A stretch of DNA of 64,000 bases from Hermatobates lingyangjiaoensis (GCA_026182355.1 JAPFBL010000047.1:1116001-1180000); one strand, 5' to 3'; numbered from the stretch's first letter, positions 44,436 to 59,046 are shown. The notes: generated by a model from the sequence alone, not told the origin. Numbers and translations: made by a program.

Positions 44436-44760
44436 TCAAGGTATATCACAAAGTTGAAAGTAAAAGTATTCCTTCTTAGATAGACTTATATCTTGCCTCA
44501 TAGAGAGAAGCCAAACTTTTTCAATATCGTCTGCGGTTGAAAGAGTGAGAGACTTTGCACTTCTTCTAACCCACTGCTGTGCGAAGAGGAGGGGAGAAGA
44601 CCACTCGACCAAAAAATACCAGTCTGGACCGAGAAGCGAAATGATAAACGTAACCCCAAACTTCTTCCAACCTGCTTCCATTTCTGCCAAAACAGGACAC
44701 ATCTCATTCCAAAACTTTCTACATAAACTTCCTCTCGCCCAGAAAAGATCAAATAAATAT
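44436..44760 (-). pseudogene. Probable non-LTR retrotransposon C-terminal relic
   Basis: The minus frame reads MCPVLAEMEAGWKKFGVTF, then ISLLGPDWYFLVEW and FAQQWVRRSAKSLTLS. The CPVLAE-x-FG phrase matches the end of the Cys-His knuckle (H-x4-CP-L) that follows RNase H in many non-LTR elements, and a Trp-rich tail is usual there. The block is GC-richer than its flanks. The knuckle's first cysteines are not readable because the upstream frame is broken. Confidence 0.4.
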
Positions 44761-45503
44761 ATGCAGATGTTTCTAAAAGAAACAGTACTTAAATATCTCT
44801 TTATGTATGCAACTTTTCTGATAACACTTAGACGCCATTAATCAAAATCGGAGCGCAAATATTCTACTTTGCAATTTATGAAAAATAAGTTGGCTCAGAA
44901 TTAAGATAGTCCTTCAATGTTATTCTGTAAGATATCATTTCCTAAAGGTTTTTCAGAACTTAGTTGCAATCATAATGGCGAGGCTATTAATCCTGTTTGA
45001 TATATCATATTAGCCAAATAATATAATGTACTCGTATAATACAGTTTGTATACATGTTGTTTGTATGTTTCTATGTTTTATCAAAATTACATGTTTTTTC
45101 AAGATGGTTTTACAAGATAAATCTCTCTTTTCTAATAAATAATGCTTACTTTATGTGTAAAAATACATTTTTATGATTGCGCATGTATTATAAGATAATA
45201 TAATGGTAATTTTCCATAAAAAAAAATCCATTTTAAATTGTTGAAATGTACGAAAATTTTCAATTTAATGAAACTTAAAAAAAAATAAATTCTGAAGTTT
45301 TTGTAATAACTTTTTGTACCAATCATAAAAGGTAAAACTTTTCTATATATCTCCTTTGAAATGAGCTTTAAGAGAAATAATGAAATAGAGCTATATGCTT
45401 TCACCTATTCAAAAATGATAACTCATTACATCTACAAATGAAGTATTTCAAAATACATTTTAACACCTATTAGAAATTGGCCTGCTTAACTACTCTGGGT
45501 GAA
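44761..45503. other. AT-rich stretch, nothing assigned
   Basis: No supported feature. Confidence 0.4.
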
Positions 45504-46327
45504 AGATCTGAACACACAGTATGTGCGATGGAAATCCAATGTATCTTGTGCAGCTGGAACAAGTGAACTCCAGTAAAGAATATATTATTATAACTTATGG
45601 TAGTCTTATTATGACATTAAGAATAACTGATGTTGATCGCGCAGCTTGATTAACTAAAACGTATTTGACATCAAACGAAGAATGCAGATTCTCTGTCTTA
45701 AAGAGGAAGAAAGCTATGAAGCCTTGGAGATAATAATGATTTTTGTCAAATCATACTTGCAACTAATAGAAAACATGGATGCTTCATGATGTTATGAGAG
45801 CAACTAAACTGCTTACAATCTGACATTGAATTCCGCAACAACAATGGAATAAACTATACAGGATGCGTAACAAAGTCCGTGGAACGTACAAATCTCATGA
45901 GATTAAGGCTTTCAGTTTGATCAATTTAATAACATGTTTGATTCATCAATAATTTGAAGTTTCTTATAACTAATAAAATGATTACAGCCACACTAAAAAC
46001 AATAAGACACCAACAGTTGATTTCTGAAATATTGGAAAATGTATAATTATTCCAATAATTGTTTTGAAATAATAATAATTATTATATTTATTATATAATA
46101 ATAACTATTACAGTCTAGCTATGATTTTTCTAATGTATGTACAAATTTTAATCACGGTAGTCGTAGACCATAGCTATTAATCAAGCTGCGCGATCAACAT
46201 CAGTTATTCTTAATGTCATAATAAGACTACCATAAGTTATAATAATTATATTCTTTACTGGTGTTCACTTGTTCCAGCTGCACAAGATACATTGGATTTT
46301 CATCGCACATACTGTGTGTTCAGATCT
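45504..46327. mobile_element. Foldback element with 150-bp inverted arms
   Basis: The left arm 45504-45653 and right arm 46177-46327 are nearly identical inverted copies, with only a couple of visible differences (GTGAACTCC vs GTGAACACC and a one-base indel in the ATTATT run). Outer ends read AGATCTGAACACACAGTA; inner ends read TTGATCGCGCAGCTTGATTAA. The 520 or so bases between have no transposase motif. The high arm identity suggests recent insertion or gene conversion. I could not find a clean target duplication, and the superfamily is unknown. Confidence 0.85.
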
Positions 46328-49300
46328 GAAGAGATGAAACTGTTTACACAGACGCTGAGTTGGTACTAAGGGAAGAGACAGGCCCCACCTTGCAGGGACA
46401 TGACAGCATATCTACTTTGGTCAGAACATCAACAAATGTCAGAAATAACAAGGGTGGGCGCTGGCCAAAAAAGTAACCACTATTGATGGATTCTTGGATA
46501 CTCATCAATACAATCTCGTAAAGCATTTTTATCGTTCCTGAACCTCACAACTAAAAGAAAATCATTAAAATGAGAAAAAATAATAAACGGTTTATAAAGA
46601 ATACGCCAATTACAGAAAAAATGTAACATTAATGTAATTGAATCCTTACGTCTATTCCGTAGGAGGAAAAAAGGCCTTTTCCTCTCTGATTACAAATTAC
46701 AGAAATGTTTCATAATATAATTCTGGTATATATTGCTTGCCATGTTATATTAATCGTTATAGGTGATATTGATTCTTCATAGTGTTACCAAAGTTCTGTA
46801 TTTTTACTTTCATTTACCTTTTTGATTGAATTTAAGTTGATGCAAGTTTGTCATTTGCATCATATCATATCGTTTTTTCATTAAAAATACACGTTTTCTG
46901 GACACCAGGGTTAAATAAAATGGATTATTGAATTGCAAGTTGATCTGTGAGCGTGACTTCAAGTACTTGTCTGCGAGCAAGTATTTGTGTGTGATGGAGC
47001 AAGATATTTGAAATGCTAAAGTACTTATGCTCACTAAGTTTCATATCTAAGTTTATAATAGCTTTGTCATAGTTAAATAACAAGCGTGGCACCAACATTG
47101 CAATCTTTTCGAGTGTATTTCGTATGAAGAACAAATGGTTTGTTTGTAAAAATCTGTCTACATGGTTCCCATCGACCGCGCTGTTATTTTACTTTCTAGT
47201 TGTCATTTGATATGCATATGATACGATAGCCACAGAAGTATTCCTTCCGGGTTATGGTTTGAAAATGTGATGGACAAACTTTTCAAGATATGTCGTTCAC
47301 TTTAATGCAGTTATTAAATACGGTGAACCAAATTGATTAGATTGAGACTGAAAAATTAAAATTAATATTTACGATGTATTTAGTAAATTCCTAAAACCAT
47401 CTTGTCTTAGCATTACGGCTACTTCTGAGAGACACAAATAAGTGAAAAAAAGTAAACCATAGTCAGTTAAAAATTCTATTTGAACTTTTTTGCTCAGAGG
47501 CGCTTTCTGAAGCCACGAAATCTCAAATGTACAGGAAGTGTAAAATTACTGTTGGTCCTACGATTATGTCTGTATTTTTTCTACAGATGTAAATATTCTC
47601 ATGAAGGTAAATTGTAATTAACTGGAAACTTAGTACAGATATTTTATAATGCATTAACTATGAAATATAACAGTACATATAATAAAACAAAAATTCCTCT
47701 CAGATTTATTGTTACCTTTTTCAGGCAAGAATCAATGTAGAGGTAAGAAATAGATCAGAATCAGGCAAAATAATAGTCGTTTAGGGCTACATACGAGATT
47801 TATGTTTATCTTGAGTTTATTTTTACACCATTCTCTGATAACATATAATTTGTGACAACTGAACTATTCAACATTATTATTTCTTTATTACTGTAAATTT
47901 ATATTTGAAGTTCTATTATAAAGGTTATTTTATTAATATGCCTGTGATAGCCATAAACTTATACCTTCTTGACACAGAGTCCAATTAATAATATATTACA
48001 TTTATCTGTTCCATCACCAATACGCACTTCATGAAGATAACTTTCATAAAGTTGATGGAAATTTCAATAAAAGCATATGATTTCTATCTGAAATAGTATT
48101 AGTGAAAATATGGTAAACATATCTTTGGAATATATTTTGCTAAAATGATCACACATAAGTAAAAAGCAATCATTTATCTAGTTTAGAAAAAATGAATAGT
48201 TTTCTCATGTACCGATAACCATCAGACAGGACGTAGAAGTCTTCAAAAAAATTTTATTAAACCATTTATCAAAGAAAAAAAAATCATAAACCCCATTACT
48301 ATAGACTACATAGATCTTATTTTAATATGAAACAGTCATTCTGTTATTTTTTTTCAAATAAATATACAATGTTATATTTGTTAGTGACATAAAATAATTA
48401 AGAATTTAATTTATAAGATACGAAATGAGAGACCTCAACTCTAAAGGATGTAAGAATATGGTCATTTTTTTATATTGTAATTAATTGTTATCATTTTGTA
48501 ATAACCAGCTGTGCGGTGACATTCTGCACCAGTTTCTATGTGTTCTTTTCTTGTAATTGTTTATTATGTTGTTCTAACGGACAGTTTCATATTTTGTAAT
48601 ATATAGAATATAATATATTCTTATAATTATAGAATTACCGTTGCTTTATATATGAGTATAATATGATGCTGGAAAAGCCTAAATATGTTTTATAAAAGAT
48701 CAACTTTACTTTCATTGAATGGAATTTGAATCCATGACTATGACAGTTCCTATGGGAAGAATACTTCTTCAAATGAAACCTAAATCTATGACTAATCGGT
48801 AAAATCTAATTATCAGTAATGAAGTTTCCAACCTTATTGGTTACTAAATATTTATTTGGTCATATGTTATATAATGAGACAAACAGGTACAAACGTATTA
48901 AGTTCTATTGCACAAGGCTGAAGACATTTCTTTAAAGTGATGTTGTCTTCTTCCTTTCTCTCTCTCTCTCTCTCTCTCTCCATCTATCCATTTATCTATA
49001 TATATATTTTCCTGATATTGAGAAAGATACAAAATACTACATGCAGTAGTTATTTGTTCCGTTAAGTGTCTTCGTTTTTTTTTTTAAATAGTTGCAGGTA
49101 TATGATGACATTTCCGATAGTCTCTTAAAATATTTGGTCTACATGTAAAAAAACAGATTCTTGCGAAGCAGTACGTCACATATTTCATCAACTAAGAAAA
49201 ATATTGGTAATGAGAACGCGCCATACATTTTTATTTCAAGGGACAGAAGTTTAATCTATGTATTGACATGTCTCAGTATTACATGTGTTGTACATGTTTC

Positions 49301-50230
49301 GTGCTAGCACATAATATATTTTTTATATAATCATGTTAGAGAAAAAATAGAATAGATTTCTGCAAAAATTGGTTTAATTATTTATATTGAAATGAGCAAC
49401 AACCTCTTTCATATCAAAATAAAATCTTCCCTAACGACGTTAATCCTTTCTACTTTCAAAACGATTTTCACTGTCTAGTCCAGTAAGAACATTTTGTTGA
49501 GTTGCTTTGTTAATATATAAAAGAAAAATATAAGACAAGTATTTTAGAGACAATGGTGTTGGAAATAAAAAAATAATGAGTGTATTGAATAATGTATTCG
49601 ATTGTGGGTGGGAAGAGAGAAAAGCGTTTGGAAAAGCAGTAGAGATGCAAATCCGCTGGAGACATATTCCTCAGCAGCCATTAGACGAGATTAGCGAAGC
49701 TAATAGCGCCAACTGCCCTTCTTTATATTGATCCTTCTCACAAAGCCTTGTTTTAAATTCCTTTACATAATTGTTTACAGAAAGTTTGTATTGTTCAATC
49801 AACTTAATTGCTTTATTATTAATCTTTTATCATTCAATTTTAAAATTCATTATACTGCTATTATTTTCCTAAAATGTAATATTTGTATTAAGTAGGGCGA
49901 AAAAAAAACTGAAATAGTAAAATGAAATTTTATAATCAATATTCATTTTAACAAGGAATAACGAATATCTAGAGTAGTAAATTTCACTATAATTGATCAA
50001 ACTATTGAAATATTGCAAAATAGTATATTATAAAAAACTGATGAATAAAAGTTAAACCCATTTAATATTGTTACTATTCATTTACGCTGTTCATTACAGA
50101 CTGTGTATGTATTAGTCCCATACTATTAAATTAAATTTCTGTACATCTAAACTTTGAAGGGACTGTTATTCGGAATAATGTTTGAACTGAAATGGTAAGT
50201 ATTACACAGTGTTGCAGTAGTAATGGAGTG
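46328..50230. other. AT-rich stretch with a short (TC)n at 48955-48980
   Basis: About 3.9 kb without a supported gene. A GC-richer patch at 49600-49735 contains ATTAGCGAAGCTAAT, a perfect short palindrome, and is otherwise unexplained. Part of 48.6-48.9 kb shares phrases with 7.5-7.8 kb (for example ATGACTAATCG). Confidence 0.35.
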
Positions 50231-51040
50231 ATTATTCGCCTCTAATAGCCTCTAGCACTCAACTCCGACTTTCGGTCTTCGTGAGTTTACCCTGTTAACC
50301 TCTTATATGCAGGGACAAAACTGAAGAGGAGGAGAAGGTGACCAGGGGCTTGACAGACCATCTTTCTTTCACATCCTTCCAACTTCCCAAATCCTCTCCT
50401 CTTATCCCAGCCCCAATCCAAGGCGAATGGATGATACAGAGCTTACTGTATTACGAACGGAGCTTCAAGGGTATCAGGCGACCACCTTGAGTAAATATCC
50501 TTACTCTCGTATGCGGTGATCTGGCGGAGCAACAAAATACCACCGATAGAGTTTCACAGATTTTTAGCCTCTATGATACTAAGGAGAAGGAAGTCCGGAG
50601 ACCATCCTCCGAAAGCGCAGAAAGTCCAAAAGCGCTAAATAGTTGGTGCTAACCTCCCGCAAGTGCACCTATGAACCTGAATAAGACTGTCCCGAAGAAT
50701 GAGAAAGAAATCCACTTTCCCCCAAAACATAAGAACCTGAATGGGCATTATCAATGATGGTTTGTGTAGATTCTGTAAAGAAGAGGAGGAAACACCCTTC
50801 CACCTCCTGGCTGACTGCCAGGCAACTTTCCTACACAGAGGTAAGTGCTTCGGGACACTCAACAAAAGCATAGAAAAACTTTTACCGCTGGACCCAGCAA
50901 AAGTGCTAAACATCTTGGAGGCTTTGAAGCTAACCGTTGAGGTACTTTCGTACCTCAACATGAGGGGAAGTACAATAGTTTTTAAGACGCAGTGCTGTAG
51001 CCTCCCTCAAATAATAATAATAATAATATAATAATAATTA
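50231..51040 (+). pseudogene. Non-LTR retrotransposon 3' end with Cys-His knuckle and (TAA)n-like tail
   Basis: The frame at 50741-51031 begins MGIINDGLCRFCKEEEETPF, then HLLADCQATFLH. C-x2-C-x9-H-x4-C is the knuckle that follows RNase H in Jockey/I/R1-like non-LTR retrotransposons (usual wording CR-C-EEEET-HLL-C). It is followed by about 80 codons and an AATAATAAT tail at 51009-51040, matching elements that end in short TAA-type repeats. Upstream to 50231 the sequence is GC-rich and clearly from the same element, but frames are broken, so RNase H and reverse transcriptase are not readable. Confidence 0.7.
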
Positions 51041-52160
51041 CATACTGTTATAGTTGTGAATTTACACAATTTTATTGCAAAAATAGTTACTCAGTTGCTG
51101 TAAAAAATCTTATGTTTTTGCATTTATTACTTCTGTCAATGTCATAATAATCTTAAAGTCATGTTACTTTGGACTTGGCAGGTAAGGAGGAAGAAAATAC
51201 CCAAAACATATATTGGTAGAAAAGTGAGTTTCCCACTATACAATATTACTCAAAAACAATAGGGTAATCAAAGCCAATTTTTGTGAAAATATGATTTTGA
51301 TCTATCAAATAGTGATACCTGCAGCCTGCCCAAAACAATTTGAGGCCCCCCCCCCCATATATCAAGGGCTTTGGAGATTCAGAATATCTAAACTCGTCAA
51401 TTAATTAAGACTGAGCTTTTTTCATGATTGCTATACTTTACTCATAGTAAAACAAATAATTTGACATTTTTCGGAAAAAAAAATCATTTTACGTAAAAAC
51501 AATTTGACCTCTGGATGAATCTACAGGCTTGTAAACATAATATCAGTCATATTGTTTAATAAAAAATGTCGATATTACAGAAAAGTATTTATAAAAAATA
51601 TATAGCAAATGTTTTAAAGGAAATAAGGAGGATTATAATACATTTTGCAATGCCATAATTTTTATTGTATTTTGCTTAACTCATAAATTAACAACATTTG
51701 TGTTTCACATATAGCATTTGTTTAAAATTGATGAAGTGATATAAAAAAAAAACTAAAAGAAATGTCAATTCTTTCAGATTATTGGAAATGTCAATACAGA
51801 TTGCGAAACAAAAAAATCAACTCTAATAATGTACCCCTCCTACTTGTTCAATTTTCTCGCAGTAACTTAAAAATATTTTATCTGAATCCAGCAAAACAAA
51901 TCTATTAAACACTAGAATATTTGAATAACCTTCTGAAATGCAGAAATTTTAAATGTAAATAACGGGACTTATATAAAACTCTAAAAAGCAATATGATGTA
52001 GATTTATAAACTTCAAACATTTAAGGTGATTCTTTAAGTTTTTTGATAGACAAGATTTTATATCTAACGTTTTTAAAGTTTTTTATTTCTTTAACTGCAT
52101 TACCTTGCTTCTGTAGAATAATTTTAAATATAATTATATACATTGTACCTTTTTTTGTTC
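51041..52160. other. AT-rich stretch, nothing assigned
   Basis: Contains a C homopolymer at about 51346-51357. No gene supported. Confidence 0.4.
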
Positions 52161-52275
52161 TATAACGAGTCGCCACATAACCCCACTGCAAGATATCTCA
52201 CCTCCTGATGACGACAAGTATCGAAATATAGAAGTGACTTTTGTGACTGACTAACACTCTGCTACATTCGTTATA
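52161..52275 (+). mobile_element. PLE terminal repeat with hammerhead-like core
   Basis: AGTCGCCACATAACCCCACT, then CTGATGA at 52205-52211, a weak stem (GA/TC), GAAA at 52223-52226 and GTGACT, a GTGAGT variant, at 52234-52239. A related single copy is at 52.74 kb. Confidence 0.55.
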
Positions 52276-52734
52276 ACGCATGCAAAAGGTCTTAAGGACC
52301 GTTTTATATGACTTTATACATACAAAACATAGAAAATTCTAACAGACTTAGCTTCAATGACGGCTTTTGTGCAAAAATTATTCAACTGATCCATAATTCG
52401 AACATTGTCACCTAGAGGTTTCTGAGGAGCCACATATCAGTCTTGTAAGTTCTAGAATAACAACCCAACTCAAACTTAAAAGTTACTTTTTTATTATTTT
52501 TAATTATTATATATCTCTATTTTTTAGCTTTTTTTAATCGAATCTGCAATATTTATTTCTATATCCTATAATTTGTTTTTGTTTTATTTGATTTGATTTT
52601 CTTATTTGTTCTATTGATATTTGGGATTTTAATGTTTAGTCTATTTATGTTTTCTTTCCCCTTCTTGCGTGCGTATGATTCAGCTGTTTCACTTCAACTA
52701 CGAGAAAGGGAAACATCAAAGTTGTTTTACTACT

Positions 52735-52800
52735 TCAAATGTCTTTTCCTGATGACGACAATTTATCAAAATATCAAAGTTGGTGACTGACTAATTTTTT
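52735..52800 (+). mobile_element. PLE terminal repeat, degraded core
   Basis: TTTTCCTGATGACGACAATT, then ATCAAAATATCAAAG and TTGGTGACTGACTAA. CTGATGA (52749-52755) is intact, but GAAA has become CAAA. The GGTGACTGACTAA tail matches the 52.2 kb copy. Confidence 0.5.
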
Positions 52801-55800
52801 CATAATTGTAAAAGCTAAGCAGCAGATATATTGGCTGAGGGCAAAAATTATTAGGTTTACGACGTTACTCAGTTATAAGTTACATTAATAACAAAATGTC
52901 TGCTCCAGATGAGTGATTCAAGTTTATCATAACTGATAAAATAAATTAAGCTAAAAAATACCAAAAAAAATACACAAGTATTCAGAAAGTGATAATAATT
53001 TACCAGAGTATGTGATATTTCATCAAAACAACAAACACATTAAAATAAAACCAAAAATAATCTTATTGTAGACTAGTGTGATATTAAGTTTATTTATTGA
53101 GTTTAGATCACTCCCGATATTTTTGAATTACTTTTAGTAATTTCAGCAGTAGTACATTTCAATGTATATAGTGAAAATAACTTCTTATTTATGATATCTT
53201 GTCTAGTAATACGATTAGAAATTGTATATTCCATATCATAATGTTTAAATTAAATCATGGTGTTACCTTTTTCATTATTGTTCCATCACAGTAAATTAGG
53301 AATATACACCTCAAGTGTTCAACAATTCATCAAAACAAAATGTTTAAAAAAATTTCTTACAACCAAGAAAGTATAGATATAAATTAATTAATTAATTAAA
53401 TTGATTTTTCATTACTTTTGATAATGGGTCAAGGTAAAGGAACGTAAGTTGATTCATATTATTCCTGGGTTGTTGACCTCATATTTGTTTTCTCTCATTT
53501 ATGCAAAATCTCAATCCTCCAACGGATAATCGGACGGGTAGATAATTGTATACTAGATTGTTATTTAATTTTTTTTTGTAATATTAAAATAAAGTGTGAA
53601 ATTTTTTGCATCCAAACATTTTTCTTCTCTAAAATTCAACGTAATTCAATTTTTTCCGTTTCGTTGAAACTAAAGGTATGTAATGATCCTTTATTTTAAG
53701 AGAACGACTTTTATTCATTTTAGTTTTTTCCTTGGATAAGGGAGTGATTTAAGGAGGTCATTTTTAAACATGAGTATTGTTGAAGGATGAAAGAGAAGAA
53801 TTTATAACTCTATAAAGGAGGATATAAGATACAAGTTTTTCTGTGGTTATTTCTATTGAAAAGGTAGATAGAGGGGATGAAGAGATAGGAGTTGCATTCA
53901 TCACCGATGTAAGAAAGTGGTGGGGTAATGTAGAGGGTAGGTATGATAAGGAGAGGGTGCTAATCAGGGGTGGGGCAGCCCTTAGGCCTTACCTGCTTCG
54001 CCCTTTCAACTTTCCTAGTCCCTACTGGTACTCCATCACGTGCTGTACTCAAGTGTCACGATGCATTTCCTTATTGTTGGTTAAGTTTAAAGAAGGAATA
54101 CAAATCAATCTCACAACTCGTTAAGGGATTGACTGTTGAATGAAAAGATAGTATTAACTCAAAATAAAGTAGAAAATAAATATATAGTACTTCTAAACAA
54201 CTATAAATTTCAAAACAATATGCTCCACAAGCCTAAACAGATATTTATAAAAAAATTACACAAATAAATTATTTATAATAAATTTAACGAGAAATATTGT
54301 ACATTTAGTTCATAATTATAAAAGACATTTAAGAAGTTTACATTTGTGTATAAGAAGTTTACATTTGTCTTTATACATGATCATGTGTATAAACTCACTT
54401 AAATTCAGAAAAAACGATCCAAACCGGACAACACAACTTCAAATACGAAGAAAAGTGACACACTAATTTTTTTGAAAATAAGTACTAGTATGTGTTTTTC
54501 TTTACCGTGTGTTACTTTTCTTCGCATTTAACGTTATATAAAGTAGTTATATTATTGAAAGGTATAGAATTTTGAATGGCCGTTAATGCAAATAAATAGC
54601 TACTCAACACTAGAGATAATGTTCTCGTAATTTTCTTAACTATGTTCATTTTTACACACACGCAAACCATTAAACAAGATCGCATGATCTATATATCAAA
54701 TAAAAATCAAAGCCTGAAGCACAGTAAGCACTTTAGAAATGGAACTCAAATTTTCAACCAATCCAAATAATTCTTCTAATTGAATTCTAATTAGACTCAA
54801 AAGGGGGCCAGTTATTATAATCGAAGAAACTCAGTTCATTTTCTGTGCATTCTCTCTGCAATAATAGACGTTGAAGTATATATAATTTCAAAGAAGAAAA
54901 ACACATAAAAGAACAAAAAAATCGTTCAAATAAATACACTATTTTTCGAACCTTCTTTCTCCGTTCACACCAAACAAAAAATTAAATGTTTTGAAATTAT
55001 TCCTCCTTCTTTCCCTTATTTGTATCAAGTAATTCTTCTTGGGTTATGAATTTGACAACAGGCATCTAAACAAATGGAGGAAACAATATAACAGTAAATT
55101 TTATATTCAACAGATTTATGCAATATATCTGTACTTTTTTGAGTAAATAAATACTAACATTGTATTTTAGTGTTTGAAATTGATAGTAATATAGGATATA
55201 AGTTACTTAACACCCTGAATTTGACGGTAGGTAACAAACAAATGAATAAGGATCTCTAAACATTGATGGAATTGTAAATGGATTTCGATTAAAAGGGTTG
55301 CAATGCGGTGAATGTCGGCAATGAGGGATGGGGAGCAAGTATTGAGAGGCTGAAATATGTACAAGGAATGAAGGGGCGGTGACGAGATCGATGGTGGTGC
55401 GGAGGCTAATTGGACCTAAAACTATCCCCAGTCTGCTGACTTGATTACGGTCAAACACAAGAGGCAACCCATCCCAGATGTTGCCCTAGTACTTCTCAAA
55501 TATTTGTGCGACCCTTTCTAAACACGACTGAGTAGTCATCACCTTCTTCTCTGAACAAGTATTATTTATTTGTCCTTCTACTAAAAGCAGGTATTTTAAC
55601 TTCGTCGTTTCTGTGTTCATCCCATATGGAGAATATTTTTGACTTATGATGGTTGTAATTAAAACTCAAATTGAAAGTATATAGTTGTTTTGAATGTATT
55701 TTTAACCATAAAAAATACATTTAAATGATTTGAATTTTAAATACATTTTAAATGAAATCCTGAATGAATAAAGGGCAAGGGTAGCCCAGTAGTTTTCACG

Positions 55801-58746
55801 CTTGCCTCGAGGATCGTGCAAATCACTTCACTCAGGAAGTCACATTTATGGCCAACATTTCATTTTAGACAAACTTACCATATGAACAGGAACAATGATC
55901 AGTTATATTACCTTCAGTATGGAAACTTTATTGGATTACATTCAGCATGAATCCTTTTTTCCCAAATTGATTTATTGAATTTGTTAAATTTGTAACAAAT
56001 CCAATGCGATAAATGGGTCCACTGGAAAACAAAAGTACAGAATGAATACAATCGACATATAGTTTTTTTTCTGTTATGTGTTATAAATAAATAGATTTAA
56101 TTACATGGTTACTCTCAATTAATTTTTAGTATCGTTGGTATCACATGCGTCGTTAAAATAATTTAATTTATTATAAACTATCATACTAGGTAGTTTTCCT
56201 CACCTGTCCAATGAATCCGTAATAGTGTCATTTTTATAGAGTAACAACTCTGTGATCATTGAATGTTTTTCAATTGAGGATAGTTTATTCTGCAATTTGT
56301 TTGTTGAATTATTGTCAATAAGATATTTGAAACCCTTAGTTATATCAATATTGTTAATCATTCTTTTGTTTATTTTTCCTTCCTCGTAAACAGCATTCTT
56401 ATATGTAGAATTTAAAGAATAAAGTACAGACTATCGATGGCACTATATCAGTTCAACAGGAACGATTTTGGCACTACCACTCAAATAATATATTTATGCT
56501 TTCAAAAAACACCAACCATAATAATAATTTATCGTTTAAGTGATTAGCAATTGCTTAGTGACCTTTTGACACGAATCTGACAGTTCAGAAAATTCAATGA
56601 ACTTACTTCATAAAAGACTGAATCTGATAGTAACAACAAAATTATAAATTATAAGCATAAACAAATTAAAAGACTAGTATAATCAACCATCTTGATTATT
56701 ATCTACTATGTAAGCACTTCAGTTTAAGCCAAGTTATCTCATAATATTCCTACAACCAGAGAAATAAAAAATTAGATATATCTTCTAATCAGAAGAGCAA
56801 CCATATGTAAATTGATTCCACAAGAACGTATGCCTCTTCTTATGTAGAAGAACATCATTCCTCTAAGGATTTTAGAGGATCATACAACAATGCTGTTGAT
56901 TAACACTGTTGTAAAAAAGTCAATTTTATGGTAATATTCTGACATATCAGAGTCGACAGTAAAAACTGTTTCAGGATTATTAAAGAAAATTTTCTTTTCC
57001 AGATATATCTTATATTTAACTGCAAGTAAAGAAATGTTCACAAATCTATATCCTTTATGGTTTTGAAACGCTTTTTTTTAAACTTTCTTGATGTTGTGAT
57101 GGAGATAATGACAAAGACGATGTGTGTGTTTGTATGTGTGAGTGGGAGAGAGTATCTGTATGTGTAACTGGGTTTGTCTCAAGAAGTTTGTGGGTGCGTT
57201 ACTAACAACACCATTTGACATATATCAAAGTCATATTTTACACAAGATAGCTTCATGAAGAAGTTACATTATGGGAATGATACGGGAGTGAAGTGTACAA
57301 TTCAAATTTGACTCAGGCTCTCGGTATTACAATAACAATAATAATAGTAGCATATATGATGCTTTTAAATAAATGATGAAGTTTTTTATTATTTGATAAG
57401 ATGGTTATAGCGATTATGAAACATATAAAATCACTAAACTGATCATGGACGTGCTGTGCTCCATATTATCAGTCAGACAGTTTGATACCACGATTATGTT
57501 TGGTATCCATTCACCGAAACTCATTGATTGTCAACGAATTTATTATTATGTTTTACTTGTAGTAACATTGAATGCAGGAAAAACCGAATTTTTTTTAAGT
57601 TTTAAAAAGGCTCGGTGACAACGTATATTAGAGAAAAGAAATAGAGGAAGCAAACTAAAATTAATAGATTTAAAATTCTCTGACAAGGAAAGAAACTTTA
57701 TGAAATATAAAACCAACATCAATATTTGGCAAAGAGAGTAGAATTAGTAGGAGTTTGAATATTTCTGGGTGACTGAGGTGGCCCTTGACCAGCTCACCCA
57801 GATGTTGCTGTTGGATAACTGTTTACACTCAACTGTATAATAGCATAGTGAATATAACATATAATCAAACAAAACTGTCCTACCGCTTCTCTGAAGTCTT
57901 GCAATACATTTCATTATGATTGAAATTCCATAATCTAATTAGGTGTGAGTTTTAGCGCTTGCAAAATGTTTATCGCCATCAACAGTAGGGATCACTTAAT
58001 TCTGACTATTTTACCTATTATATAACTATAAAAAAAACAAAATAACAAAAATTTAGATTTTACATGTTTTCTTGTTTGAAATTCGCACTAATACTGTTTT
58101 GCTGAGCGGGACAAGAAGAAGTTGAGTTTTGTGGTTGTGGCATTGGAGCCGGTGTCGGAGAGCCGAGCAGAAAGCCGCCTCAAGGTGGATATGTAGCACT
58201 GACATTCCCGCCCTGACTTCATTTAAACTTCCTCACCACTTTAAGATTGCCATTCCTCCCACCTAATACAAACTTTACTCACCCCTTTTCGTTTACTTGA
58301 GTATGTGAATTTTAACACATTCCACAACGTTACTATCAAAAACAAACTCAGCGTTAATTACTTAATTCAAATATATTACTTCTATTTACTGATAACATTA
58401 TATTAATTTAAAGTCAAATATTTGGATTCTGAAAATGAAATAGAAAGTTCAATGTATCAGCTTTTACATATGTTATGATACATATGGTTTTAAAATATCC
58501 AAATAATTTAAATTAAAGAAATATTGTCGGCAGCTTTTAACCTCATCAATATACATACTACTGCTCCTATAATAAACAAATAGGAAATGTTGAAATATTC
58601 AAAATTTTTTGGTTTACTCTATTGATATTATTTCATCTATTTGACTGCATTTTATTATCATATATTATAAAAAGTGGTTAGACATGATTACAAATGTATA
58701 TTTTCTTTGAAAATGATTTAATCAGCCATTTCAAATGCCGAGTTAT
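52801..58746. other. Long unassigned stretch with three GC-richer patches
   Basis: Nearly 6 kb without a supported gene. GC-richer patches lie at 53860-54060, 55270-55560 and 58095-58230; none shows a domain or element end I recognise. A weak tRNA-like head (GGTAGCCCAGTAGTTTTCAC) at about 55788-55850 may be SINE debris. A short TG-rich run lies at 57120-57170. Confidence 0.35.
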
Positions 58747-59046
58747 GTTGGGTTGCAGTAGCAATACAACCGAAGTAGTATTGTCCGAGCATTGGCCCTT
58801 GGTGATACCACACAATGGATATTCTACATTCGAGGTTCTAAAATTTGACTAAAAGAATTGTATTTACAGGAGGGATCTTTAAACGGGTTGGGACCAACGG
58901 TTCAACGTCCTCTCGTCCTCTCCAAGGGACGACGTGCGTAGATTTATTCACATTCCGCATGAATAAATTGAAATCCACAGTAGATATTGAACTCCCATCA
59001 ACCCGTTCAGAGATAATTTGATTGCCTCTGGACTAACCTGGCTAGT
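58747..59046 (-). mobile_element. tRNA-derived SINE copy
   Basis: Minus strand from 59046: CCAGGTTAGTCCAGAGGCAA, TTCAATATCTACTGTGG, GCGGAATGTGAATAAATCT, then GAGAGGACGTTGAACCG and the CAATGCTCGGACAATACTAC tail. It has a short internal duplication (CCTCTCGTCCTCTCC) relative to other copies. Confidence 0.78.

Noticed and set aside
55207..55467. 86-codon minus frame as an exon
   Set aside because: No recognisable motif and no paired splice sites; left as an unexplained GC-rich block.
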